A DNA stretch of 64,000 bases from Turritopsis dohrnii (GCA_027922465.2 BQMF02000013.1:806001-870000), one strand, 5' to 3'; positions 36,243 through 47,876 are shown, numbered from the stretch's first letter. The notes: generated by a model not told the origin, from the sequence alone. Program-made: numbers and translations.

Positions 36243-39200
36243 TTACTCTATGTCTTCTGTGTCCGACTGTGCAAAAATCAATGGGTCTGGCTGCTGTGGA
36301 TGCATTGGGCATGACTTGTTTTTTTTGTTGTGACCAGGCTGGCTGCACGCAGAACAAGTTATGATCCTACTTGCTGAAAATATGGTATTAGTGAAATAAA
36401 ACTGTTTTACGCGGAAGTTTTTGACAATAACTTCAAAGCGGTTTTGGTCCAAATTTGTGTGATCCAGTTCCATAATTTTGATTCTTTTGTTAAGGTGCTC
36501 ACCAGCAGTGCAAGAGAATACACCATAACCCCAATTAGCAAGGCGACACCAAAGCACCATGAAATCACCAATATGGTCCCTTAGAATGTGCAAGTACGGT
36601 TTGCCATTAATACTGTTACCACCTGCCCATGTTTTGAACTTGTTAAAGAAAAGTTCGGCCCTTGACGAAAATGATAAGGCTCGGTCCATATCACCTTTTG
36701 ACTGTCGGATGTCTTTTGATAAATCTGCAAACATGGTGTAAAGCGTATAGATCTGACGCATCTTTTCAAAGGATTTGTGTTCCCATGCTTCATTTTTTTC
36801 GCACTGAATGAAAGCAGAAATAAATTTTCGGATGTTCTCCTCGATAAGCTTGCAATCATTCCCTATCATTTTTAGAGTGGTACTTCCATCATAATTCTTT
36901 CCCTTAGCTTTGAAATATGAATTGTATTGATAGGCCAGGTAATGGCACCCAATTGACTGCAGGGCTGTCGGGATCAAATTCTCTTGGCCACGCTTATGAA
37001 CCACATCAAAGAGAAATTTCCACAAGTATCTGTGATGTGCCAATATGCAATGCAAGCCACATGGAACTACTGTCTCCATTACCATACCTCTAAACATCAC
37101 TTCAGCCTAAATTGAAAAGAGCATACCTAAAGGTTTAAAATTTTGCGGAGATTTAATTTTGCGTTTTTTTCTTTTTTATATTTCGTGAGTATTTAATTTC
37201 GCGATTTTAGAAACAAAAGAGTGAAAAATGAGTGGGAATAAGGAGAACTAGAGGAAAAAAAGAGAAAAACTTTCATTTTGGTTAATTGAAATTTTTCGCG
37301 GGTATTTGATTGTGTGATTTTATCTTGAAAAGATTTTTCACAAGTATATATTAAGTTCCCTAATTTTGAAAACAACGAAAATCGCCAAATTTTGTACCCG
37401 CAAAATATATAACCCGCTAAATATTGCGTCATGCAGTAAAAATGTTTTAAAGCGTTTTCTAGCAAGTAATTGCCTTTATTTGCACAACATCAATCTTTGA
37501 GATTCCTTTTATGAAACATGCAGTTAAAAGAATATTTGCCACAACTTACATACTGCCCAAAATGAGACTGCTGGAACTTTTTAAATTCAGCTTTATTGTG
37601 ATCTGGATCGGTTCCAAGGACATTTACAGCTTCTTCCCCCATGATTTCCATTTCTGCAATTGACTGCGTATCGCCCTTTTTACTAGATGATTCATCCCAT
37701 TGCTTTAATGGCTTCTTACACCAATAGCAGCCAAAAGTGGATGTAGTCGAACACTTCCCCAACAATTTTTCTAAAAGGCCAAGATCTGTGCAGCAAAAAA
37801 CAATGAAAATGTTCTGTTTGTCCTTCAATTGAAAGCACTATTCCTTCTCTAACTAAGCTTTCCAATTCCTTGAAGTGTGCAGAAACATGAAGACTCAGTT
37901 CCTTTCTGTTTTCAGAGCATCTCCAGAGAGCATAAATAAATTGGCCATTGGGACTATCAAGCAAATCTTTAATATTAATCAAGGAAAAAGAAATCTGCTC
38001 TGTTGGAAAACGACCACATGCACGGAAATTGTCTCCAGTTAGCCGTATAAAAAATGTTCGTTTGGATGGATCTAGCTTTTCGTACAGGCATGGATTTTTA
38101 CTTTTCAATAAGTTGATAATGCGGACTTGCTCCTGCTCTGTCATAAAAGACACATGTTTGCGTAATTCTGAATTCATCACTCTGTGAAGAGTTTCCTTAA
38201 CATCTGTTGTTACACACATACAGTTATTATGGTCAGGATTCCTATGCAATAATCCAACATCTAAATCATTTATATATTTCACCACTGATTCATATCGCGG
38301 CAAGTGCACCGATTTGTTCTTAAGTATTTTTTTCAAGTTTTTGTATCCCCTTTGGGTCAAGTTACACTTTCCCATTAAAAGTTCCGCAGTTTCTTCCTCT
38401 GTGAACTTTATTGGTGGTGCATTTTCCTCTAGAAAGTCGAGAACGTGTGAGGCATAATCAGAACTGTTGCTTATTCCTTCATCAATAATTTCAGGATATG
38501 TATTGCACAGGTAGGTTACGTAACCTAAAAAAAGATAATTGCAAATTTATAGATATATAAATATACAAAATATGAAATAAAAAACAAATATGCATACATA
38601 ATATGAAAAAAATCAATTACGCGCTTCTTGCATAAATAAAAACTTGTGCATATCATATATCATAATAATAATAATTTCGCTATCTTTGCTTGACTGTCTT
38701 TCCTTTTTTCTCTAATCTCAGAAATGAGCCTGAGGGATATTCTTAGTCAAGCAGAAAAATTTTTGTATATTGCTGCAATGCTGAAAAAAGCTGAATAAGA
38801 AAATAAAAATAATGTGTCGAATTCTTACTTTCCACGTCTCCAAAGGATGCAAACTGTACAGCATCATGAATTTTCTCATTGCGTTTGATTTTGGACTTAT
38901 TATTCTTCAACTCTGAGGTTGGACCAGCATTATGGTTATGTACTAATTGTAATTTCCGCAGGCATGGACCTACACTTTCTACAGGCTGTTGCTTAGACTC
39001 AGCTATTTTTCTAGACATTAGAGATGCAACTGGCTCCTGAAGTTCTTTTAGAATTTCACTGCGATTAAAGCCAAAGAACTCATACCCAGAACGATTTCGT
39101 GTTCGAGGAATTTTCAATTGTTCAAACAAACTGTTTACGGCTTTTGTAGGTCTTGAATCTTCACAAACAACATCACCACACGAGCATTGAAAAATGGGAC

Positions 39201-39790
39201 CATTTTCTGTTGCCAATATTTTGTTATGGATTTTATACTCTTCTGTGTTGTTCACTTTCACCCTTCGAACACTTTCAAATCCTGGCTGTAATCGAAAGCT
39301 CTGTTTCCCCAGGCGATACAGATAATTTTCATTATTTATTATTGGTCTCCCAAAAGAGATGGCTGATATCCATTCAATCTTGACATTATTAAGATTATTG
39401 ATTGCATTGGAAACATCACAACGCCTGAAACCAAAAAACTCATTTCCTGACCACTTGTGTTTACTGTTTGTCAACCGCTTCACAATTTTGTTCGCAACCT
39501 CAGTTAGGATTCCATGCTGTCATTGTCACTACATTATCAACAGACGACTCTGGCTTATAACTGCATTGAAAAAGTGGCATTCCTAAACAGTTTGCTTTAA
39601 GAACTTGACAGGTAACTTCTATCACTTTGTTATCATCAACTCTAACAATCCTCTTCGCAGTGAAGCCAATACGATATACTAGACCTTTGTTGCCAGTACA
39701 ATTTTGAAGGTTTTCTTTTTCTGGTAATACTCCAGCATTTTCCAAGCCACCCCATGTGATGATACTGCTTTGTTCTTTTGACAGAGACAT
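36243..39790 (-). CDS. DDE-type transposase with N-terminal FYRN/FYRC-like modules (two frameshifts)
   Basis: Exons 39790-38829, 38524-37550 and 37106-36243 join at good GT-AG sites. Their total, 2,801 nt, becomes 933 codons if one extra base is removed near 39505 and one near 37800 (a T run), so the copy is only lightly damaged. N-terminal half: two successive modules resembling FYRN (YRIGFTAKR; GPIFQCSCGD) and FYRC (SGNEFFGFRRCDVSNAI; SGYEFFGFNRSEILKEL). Catalytic half: RLTGDNFRACGRFP, CTDLGLLEKLL followed by FGCYWCKK, then GLHCILAHH, and AGEHLNKRIK supplying a candidate Glu. A CCHC-like knuckle (CSACSQPGHNKKNKSC) lies near the end. The Asp-Asp-CxxC-His-Glu order is that of the RAG/CACTA/hAT-type transposases with an inserted domain. 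Motif assignment is by eye. Confidence 0.7.
37136..37440. repeat. TTTGCG-rich palindromic repeat in the transposase intron
   Basis: Left part reads TTTTGCGGAGATTTAATTTT and TTTAATTTCGCGATTTTAG; the right part carries the complement CCCGCAAAATATATAACCCG. It lies wholly inside the intron 37107-37549. Similar GCAAATT words occur at 27480-27990. Probably a MITE. Confidence 0.45.
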
Positions 39791-41816
39791 TTTATGCTAA
39801 CTAAACAAAACTCTGGATGATGCAAAGATGATAAGAAAGAACATGATAATTATATTGCAAATACCTACCAGTCAAAAGTGAGATCAATATGAGCTCTTAC
39901 TGTATTATTCACTCTGTAATACAAAAATTCAAATCTCCTTAAAAGTGCAGCTACAGCTATATTTAGTAGCAAACAATCCCAATAACCATATTGACAATAA
40001 GTAAACATTTACTAAACACACACTCTCAGTGAGAAAAAAACTAAGTGTACTAGTGTGGTAGACTGACACCATTTTGGTGCAGCTTTGTAGCCTTCTAGAC
40101 AGCAGACCCAGAATAAAAATTTTCACTGATTTCAGAAAATAAAGACCGAGCAATAACTTTGGTAAAATCCAACGAATAATAACAAATAAGACCTCCTTGG
40201 AATTGTCATATCAAAAGCTTTCAGGTCATCATTATAAAATTGTCATTGAACGCTTTCAGATTAAGATATTAACAGCTGTATTTCCATCCCGTTTCATCCC
40301 GGTACGGGATCCCATATTGTTTGACGTAAAAAAAACTCGAAAATATAAAAAGAATCCCAGTAAATTTGATCTTGTTACTTCACTTAGAGTTTGTACTTTC
40401 GAACTACATCACTTGCACTACCATTATGGCATGCGAAGCAATTCTTTTTTACATTTCATGAGAGCCAGGTAGTGAAGAAATGCAGACATCCGCGATTTCG
40501 CAGATCCCGACGTATATATGAATTACAGACCAGATAGATCGCCGTGAAAAATTGGATCGACTTGAAACACTACCAAACACCCAATGATTAATCTTTGATA
40601 AAGCAACCACGAATGCCAATACGTGATGTCATCTCTATACGGTTGTTCAAAAATTAGTTGTATTGTTGACTTAAACATATTGTTCTCTTTATTCAAATTG
40701 CAAGTTCTACTACTTTCCCATATATAATAGAAAGGTACGATTGCAGGGAAAACCATAAAGACGAAATCGTTCAGAGGAGATGTGATTTGCCTTTAAGAGT
40801 TTTAATGATGAAAAATGGGAAAGTGGAAAAGGAACAATCCATAACCAAAGAAACAGGTGTGCGATATACTGTGTAATACCCCAACATTTAATATCACTGA
40901 AGACATACAGTACATCTGCGTTACCCACTGTTACACAATGAACCATAACCAAGGTAAACGTTGTCATTTTCTTGTACCTCATTGAAATTAGGCGTAAGAA
41001 GCATGCATAGCAGCGGGTTAAGAACGAAATTTCATCCGGTTGACGAGCAGATGCGTATATATCATTTTTCTGGTAAACTTTTGTCAAGTTTTCAATTTCT
41101 GCAACTATTTCGGAACCAGTGACGCTAGAACATCTTTCAAGGCATTCTTGTTCGTTTCTCACAGCTGTTTCTTTCACTCGTGATGACTTTTTACATTTAC
41201 ACAGGATATGTAGCGATGTAGCATATTCCTGGTGGTCATCTGTCATGCTTTTGATAGGTACAACTGTTTCAGGAAAACTGACGCAACTACTTTCTTCATA
41301 GCATTGCTGTTCATCTCTGACAACTGTTTCTTTCACTCGAGATGACCTCTTACATGTATACAGGATATGTAGCGACATAGCTAACATAAGGATAGGTACA
41401 ACCATAATAAGGGTAAAAAGGAGATCTTTCAGAATGTGCTTTTGAAAATCATCAAATATAAACGATGGGCAGAGATTATAAGAAAGTTTTAAAATCTCTA
41501 AATTAAAGACTTTAGCCGATTCAATTGCTGTGTAAAATGTCACATTGTTAAATTTAATGTTTTCTAACTGTATTATTGGGATAGCAAATGACATGGATTG
41601 CTCAATTTCTGCAACAGTTATCGCATATCTCTATCTATTAATTTGAGAATTTTTGAGTAGTTTTTCAATTTTGTATACTTAGTTTGATTGTATTCCAAAA
41701 TGCTTTTCATAGTTGAATTCATAGAAAACTTTTTCTTTTCAGTTCTTCTGATCACAGAATAAAACGATTCATCTGTATTTTTGTTAATTTGTGTTGCATA
41801 CATATTTTGTTTATAC

Positions 41817-42612
41817 CGGGTGTTTCAGAAAGAAGTTACGCTCTTTGGGCTGATATTTTGAGAAAACCAGTAAAGATATTTCAAAAAAATTTTTTTAATC
41901 GTTTAGAGGAAAAGCTAACTTAAATTTTGGTGTATCATACTTTACTTTTCATGCACTAGATCAAAAGTTATGCTCGTTTAGGGAAAAAAGTAATTTCTAC
42001 AAAATCACAAAAAATAGACAAAAAAGGCTAACAAAAGTTATTTTGAACTTTAAGAAATTTCTTTTGATAATATTTAAAGATGTCATAAAAAATAATAGTT
42101 TTTTTAGCAATAAAAACCAATTCCCAAAGGCATTTTTAAGCAAAAAATATTCATGATAGAAAATTGGATTTTTTTTTTCTGCTAAAATAAAAGGGCTTTG
42201 TGGATGTATTTATTTTATACTCACAAACATGCCTCGTCTAACAGTGGACCAACGAATCTGGGTTTGCATCGAATATGCAAGAGTTGACAATGCAACTGAA
42301 ATTCAGCGTCACTGGCCAAACCATTGGCCAAATGATCCACCTCCACATCTTTAAATATTATCAAAAGAAATTTCTTAAAGTTCAAAATAACTTTTGTTAG
42401 CCTTTTTTGTCTATTTTTTGTGATTTTGTAGAAATTACTTTTTTCCCTAAACGAGCATAACTTTTGATCTAGTGCATGAAAAGTAAAGTATGATACACCA
42501 AAATTTAAGTTAGCTTTTCCTCTAAACGATTAAAAAAATTTTTTTGAAATATCTTTACTGGTTTTCTCAAAATATCAGCCCAAAGAGCGTAACTTCTTTC
42601 TGAAACACCCGG
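41817..42612 (+). mobile_element. 796-bp mariner-type foldback inserted in the coding sequence of copy B
   Basis: Ends CCGGGTGTTTCAGAAAGAAG and its complement, flanked by TA (41815-41816 and 42613-42614). Inverted arms of about 300 bp are almost identical. The ~230-bp centre encodes a 41-residue start of a mariner-like transposase. It interrupts the copy B frame in the segment corresponding to LPVAVYQKNRY of copy A. Confidence 0.88.
42229..42354 (+). pseudogene. Mariner-like transposase N-terminal fragment
   Basis: ATG followed by 41 codons: PRLTVDQRIWVCIEYAR then NATEIQRHWPNHWPND, the helix-turn-helix start found in a group of mariner/Tc1-like transposases. It ends at TAA where the right inverted arm begins, so the catalytic domain has been deleted and only the MITE remains. 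Confidence 0.7.
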
Positions 42613-45086
42613 TACATGATACTTGGTAAAATTGAGATAACTTTATTGGACGCTTTTGAATTTTTGACCTCCAAATCCGATATAATCAAATTGTTAATTG
42701 CATTAAGATCAAACATTACTTGATTTGATGACGTGTTATCTATAAAAATACTTGACAGTGTCGCTAACTTCGAATTCAATAACTTTACGCAACCAAAACT
42801 CCGCCCATTTGTGATCCAGATCTTGGAAACGCTAATGTTTACTTTGATTTGTAAGTTTAGATAATTACCTATTACTTTCGTGTTATCAATGTGAAATTTT
42901 GATAGAGATGCCGATTTAATGTTTCTAGCAAAAACACTATCATCCGCTGAGCCGTTTCCAAATTTGATCTCTGCCATATCGATATGATCTACGTTTTCAC
43001 AATACAGAAAACTTTTGTCTCTTCGATGTGAACGTTTGATATAAGTACTGATTTTGTTTTGACCTTTATCTCTTTCATGAGAAAAGTTGATATAAAGGCT
43101 GCTTTTACCGTCTCAAAATGAATACCATTATGACTTGCTGATCCGTTTTCAAATTTGATCTCTGTTATATTGATATGATCTGCGTTTCTACAATACAGAA
43201 AACTGTGTTCTACTTTTGTGTCTTCGATTTGAAAATTTGATACCAACACAGATTTTACTGTTTCAAAATGAATAGCATTATGACTTGCTGATCTGTTTTC
43301 GAAATTGATCTCTGACATATTGATATGATCTACATTTTGACAGCGCAGGAAACTGCGTTCTACTTTTGTCTCTTCGATGTGAAAATTTGATACAAGCACT
43401 GCTTTGGCGTTCCAAACATCAATACAAAATTGTCCTGCTAATGCGTTTTCAAAGTTGATCTTCGCCATACTGATATGATCTACGTTATAAAAATACAGAA
43501 ATCCGTATTTTACTTTTGTCTCTTCGATGTGAACGTTTGATATAAGTACTGATTTTGTTTTCTGAACATGAACACCGGCATCTACTGATCCGTTTCTAAA
43601 GTTAATATCTCTTGTATCGATATGATCAACGTTAGAGAAGTACAGAAATCTGTATTCCACTTTTGTCTCTTCGATGTGCAAATTTGCTATAAACACTGCT
43701 TTTGCATTCCGAACATAAACACCAACATATACTGATCCGTTTTTAAAGTTGATATCCCTCGCATAGATATGATCTACTTTATAAAAATACAGAAATCTGT
43801 CTTCTCCTTTCGTCTCTTTAATGTGAAAATTTGATACAAAAACTGCTTTGGCTTTCACAACATGAACAGCATTGCTTTCCCCTGATCCCCTTCCAATGCT
43901 GATCTCCGTCATGTTGATATGATCTACCGCGCGGAAATGCAGATATGATTCCATCACTTTTGTCTCTTTAATATGTAAATCTGATACAAATGCTGATATC
44001 TCGTTAGCACAATAAACACCTGTGTCACACGATCCCCTATAAAAGATGATCTCCATGATATTAACGAGGAAGCAGATTGCCTATAAAAAACGCGTTAAAA
44101 TTGTCTTCTATACAAATATTGGATATTGATACTTACTGTTTCTCTGATCTGATGACAACCCGGCAACTCACATTTCTAACAATGAAATCCGATAGATTTA
44201 ATGTCCAAAGCAGACTTTGCATGGACATGTATTGCCGTTACGTTATCAGCTATGCAATCGCAATTTTTAATTAGGATAAATCCTTCGAAACTGACATCCT
44301 GGATCAACACATCATGTATTTCAACAGAAGTTACATTCTCAACATCAAGTATGTAGTGTTCTATCATTTGTCCATTAAACAGACATTGATGCAATATAAA
44401 TGTATCGGTATTCATAATTTTAATTAATGAATCATTCAAAGAGCTTGCGTTGGTAATTTTTACCATCGCATTTAAGTGTTGATAATGACCTGATATTTTT
44501 ATTCCACCAGAAACAAAGGAGCTGTTAGATATGGAAACGATTGTGTGATTCAATGGTTGTGACTGATCAGTAAGGTCGATAACAAGAAAATCTTTATACA
44601 TCATATCCTTGATGTAACATTTTCTAATGTTGATGTGAATTCCTTCAATCTTCCTTCCAGTAACTGAAACTAAATTTAAGTCCAAAAACTTAAGACTTTG
44701 TACGGAGACATTAATTTTTTTTGCATTCCCTTGCACACCAAACATTGCGATTCCGTTGCTTGTAGTGACTGTTGGCAGGCAGCCATTATTTTTCATTCCC
44801 TTAATGTCAACAGTGAAACCAGATAGCAAAATTGTTTCGTTTATCGTGTGTTCATCACAATTTTCATTCATTATAATCATTAAATCATTTCTTTCAACTT
44901 TTTGATAGTAGGTATAACCTAACGTTTTACAGGGATCCGTGATGTTTCCACAGTTTCTGCTGTCAACGCCGTTCAATGATATGAAATGGACTCGGAAATC
45001 ATAAGCTGAAAAATAATATATAATATATATAATATATAATAATGACGCATTTATAGTTAACACGGATTAACAGTGGTACGAATAAT

Positions 45087-45125
45087 GACAAAAGAATCTC
45101 CATCCGGATGGGAGATTCTTTTGTC
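45087..45125 (+). repeat. Near-perfect hairpin in intron 1 of copy B
   Basis: GACAAAAGAATCTCCATCC is followed at once by its complement GGATGGGAGATTCTTTTGTC, with one unpaired base. Copy A has only the right half (CATTCTTTTGTCATAG), so the left arm arose after the duplication. Confidence 0.7.
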
Positions 45126-46689
45126 AAAGTTTCAATATCACTGCTTTAGAATAATTATTTTATGAAAATGTTTACATGCTCTCATTAGGGAAGTTTAGTC
45201 CTCAAACTTTTGATTTTTAAATGCTTCAGTGCCACGGTTACTGATTCTGAGCACATGCACATTGAAGTATGTTCGTGCTCTATCTATCACAAGATAAGGC
45301 GGGCAAGCTGTTAGGTTAAGGTAAGAATTTTACAAATTAAAACACGCATACTATTAAGGTTATTTAAGACTAACTAATAAAATTACATATGGCTCTCATT
45401 GTTTCGAAAAACACCAGAAATAACTGAGACTTTGTTAATCAAATAAATACTTCTAAAAGTGGAATTAAGTAAAATGAGGTCTTCCATAAAAAAAGCAAGT
45501 AGGAAGAATCGATCAAAGGGTACCCTTATATAACATGCGTAGAAATTGAAATAGGGAATCTCAGGGTTTACTTACAATTTATGAATGTCAGAAGAATCCA
45601 CAAAGCCAACGGATGAGCCAATCGAAGTTGAAACATGTTTACCATTTTTTTTGCAGTTTCTGTAATCGTATGAACCATCAAGAGTATCTGTGCAGATATT
45701 TAAAACTTTACAAAGTTATAATGAAGGAAACAGGAACAGTTGACCGCAAATAGTAGTGATGGCACCTAGTTAGACAAACTTATACATTAGACAAAGCTAT
45801 AAATTATCAATGATAATGGTAAACAAATTTCGATCTTATTGACGCTGGTCATTTCAATCACTGCTGGTGCAACCGAAGAAAAAAGAAAAAAAGTGTTGAG
45901 GAAACGGAGGTTTCAAAAAATAAATCTTTCTCGCGCTTGAAAAAAAGAAATGAAAAAAGGTGAAATTGCCTAACTTTCTGCTCGATAATAAGTTTTTCGT
46001 AAGAACAAAAGTAAGTGCGGTGTGTTTAAGGATGAAGTGCATTCGTGACGTCAACAACGCAGTTTTAATTTACTATCTGTTACTATGCTTTTATTATCAA
46101 AGAGTATGCAATTCTTCATTCATATGTGATTCCGTTGTCTTAAATCTCTTACTTATTGAAATGATCAATTAATTTTATTTCCCTGTAACATATTTTTAAC
46201 ATCGGTGTTTTTTCGTTTGTTATTGTTTTATGAGGGCAAGGTCTCGTGTTTAAGGTTTATTGTTATTGAGTATGTTTTATGTTGACTAATATTGACTCAT
46301 TCTTTTTATTTTAATTTTTATTTCTAAACAACCTTTTTATATATACATATTTTTTTTACAATAACACCAGCACATGCAAAATAAAAAACACAAATAAAAA
46401 GACAACTAAAAACACACCAAAATCAATTACTTGTTCTTAAAAACCTTGACAGTTTTTTGTGATATCTTCCGCGTCGAATACAAGTTGTTTTGAGAACTAA
46501 TTTGTTTAAATATTATGATTTTAAACTCTGTTATGCACTTTATGTCCCCTACTCCTCCTTTCAGATACTACACATTTGCATTTGCACCCGAAAATCATCC
46601 TAATGAATATAATACAAAACCCCCAACTACACCAGTGAAAGGTTTCCAAACAGCTAGAAACCAAATCATCATCATTATTTCTCTTCGTC

Positions 46690-46836
46690 TCAACTTTCTA
46701 TTTTCCTCCTCTTAATTTCTTCTCCACCATACTCTGACTCGTCATATAAATCAAGGATAGAATTCTCATAATTCGAAGATTCATCACTTTCCACATAAAA
46801 TGCAGAGGAGGTATTTTTATCGCCGTTTGACAAGCG
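46690..46836 (-). CDS. Possible 3' exon encoding an acidic C-terminal tail
   Basis: On the minus strand a good acceptor (CTTTTTTTCAG) is followed by 48 open codons and TGA. The tail is rich in Ser, Asp, Glu and Tyr (SDESSNYENS, LYDESEYGGEE) and ends KRRKIES. Upstream exons are not identified. It could belong to a mobile-element protein or be chance. Confidence 0.25.
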   Translation of the reverse strand, partial: RLSNGDKNTSSAFYVESDESSNYENSILDLYDESEYGGEEIKRRKIES

Positions 46837-46911
46837 CTGAAAAAAAGCTGTGTTAGTGACGTCACGATAATCGAAACCAAAGCTACCACAAGAACACTTA
46901 TGTTATGCCCA

Positions 46912-47876
46912 CTTTGTAATTATTTTGCCCACTTTGTAATTATTTTGCCCACTTTGTAATTTTTAGCTACACCACTTTGTAATTATTACCTGCCCCACTT
47001 TGTAATTTCCTGTCCCTTTTACTGCCTAAATAAGATGTTTTTTACCAAAACTTTATTTAGAAGAACTATCGAATAACTTCATTAAATTGGGCAATTCGGG
47101 CCAAATTTGGACCAAGTTTTTCAAATTTCACAAAAATTTGCACAAAGAACAATTGGAAGGTGCTGATTTGGAACTTGGAAGTGATTTTTCAGGTTTTAAC
47201 AAAATGGAGCAATTTGGACCTATTTTTGCACAGATCACAGTTGAAAGGTACTGATTTAGAATTTGACAGTAATTTTTTCAGATCTGACCAATGTTGGGCA
47301 ATTTGGCATGTCGTATTTTGAGAATGTTTTATTGTATACAACTGAGAGTAGACATGTCATTGTGGCACGTCTTTAAATCTTCAAGCCAAATTTCAGACGA
47401 ATGAGTTTAGATGTATTTGTTTTGTATATTACTACCGTTATCAACTATTTGTTAGAATTGGGAGAATGCGCTTTAGCGAAATTTTCGACTTCCCAGAAAA
47501 AAATCGTAGAAATCAACAATATAATTGCGTTTTTCCTACCGCGCATACGTAAAGGGATTTCAAAACCATTACGGTCATCTTCAGCATATTCGTTTTACTG
47601 CATACTAATGAAGCCGACAGTAATAGATAATTAGCGAGATAATTGCGTTTTTCCTACCGCGCATGCGCTAAAGAATATCAAAATATTACCTTGTAAGCTA
47701 ATCAAGCCGACAAATGGATAATTAGCGATTAGGCTTTTTCTTACTCACTGAGCATGTGCAACAAAATGGAACACTCTAAACACAGTCATCTCCCTTATAG
47801 ACATTAGGGGTAAAAACAGATAAAATAGGATCACAAATTACGAAGTGTGGCAGAAATTACAAAGTGGGGCATAACG
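46912..47876. mobile_element. MITE-like element with GTTATGCCC ends and ACTTAT target repeats
   Basis: Left end GTTATGCCCACTTTGTAATT is repeated about five times as GCCCACTTTGTAATTATTTT units to 47010; the right end carries the complement. ACTTAT flanks both sides (46906-46911, 47877-47882). The interior contains a P3 repeat copy and tandem ~119-bp repeats. Confidence 0.6.
47521..47740 (+). repeat. Two tandem ~119-bp units
   Basis: Each unit starts ATAATTGCGTTTTTCCTACC and contains CGCGCAT(A/G)CG, AAGCCGACA and ATAATTAGCGA. The second is diverged. Confidence 0.6.

Larger units (their letters stand above)
34348..40546 (-). mobile_element. 6.2-kb CAC-ended DNA transposon (CACTA/RAG-like) inside surface-protein copy B
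   Basis: Both ends read CACGGCGAT in inverted sense, with weaker similarity inward (CTGTAATT). It is flanked by AAA on both sides (34345-34347 and 40547-40549). Removing the element plus one AAA restores the reading frame and the VDPI-x-RLSF segment seen in copy A, which fixes the boundaries and the 3-bp duplication. It carries a spliced minus-strand transposase gene (39790-36243) and a plus-strand ORF (34527-35519). CAC ends and a 3-bp duplication fit CACTA/EnSpm elements best; the label is tentative. Confidence 0.8.
34009..45645 (-). pseudogene. Surface-protein copy B, broken and interrupted by two transposons
   Basis: Homologous along its length to the gene at 13274-25672. Leader exon 45645-45576 and the main exon from 45005 are preserved with the same splice sites and phase. 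Damage: a ~22-bp deletion and stop near 44180, a scrambled stretch to about 44060, a 796-bp mariner foldback at 41817-42612, an in-frame loss of about 1.3 kb removing the Cys-rich stalk and the first two hydrophobic segments (junction near 41513), and a 6.2-kb transposon at 34348-40546. The repeat region 42989-44056 has about seven 50-residue units, more than in copy A. The intracellular loop carries a tandem duplication (SSRVKETVVRDEQ and SSRVKETAVRNEQ). The last part, 34009-34347, retains the C-terminal hydrophobic segments. It cannot make the full protein. Confidence 0.85.

Noticed and set aside
46912..47010. Regularly spaced GCCCACTTTGTAATT units suggesting a CRISPR-like array
   Set aside because: Spacers are not unique sequences of constant length, the units are near-tandem, and the genome is eukaryotic; they belong to an element terminus.
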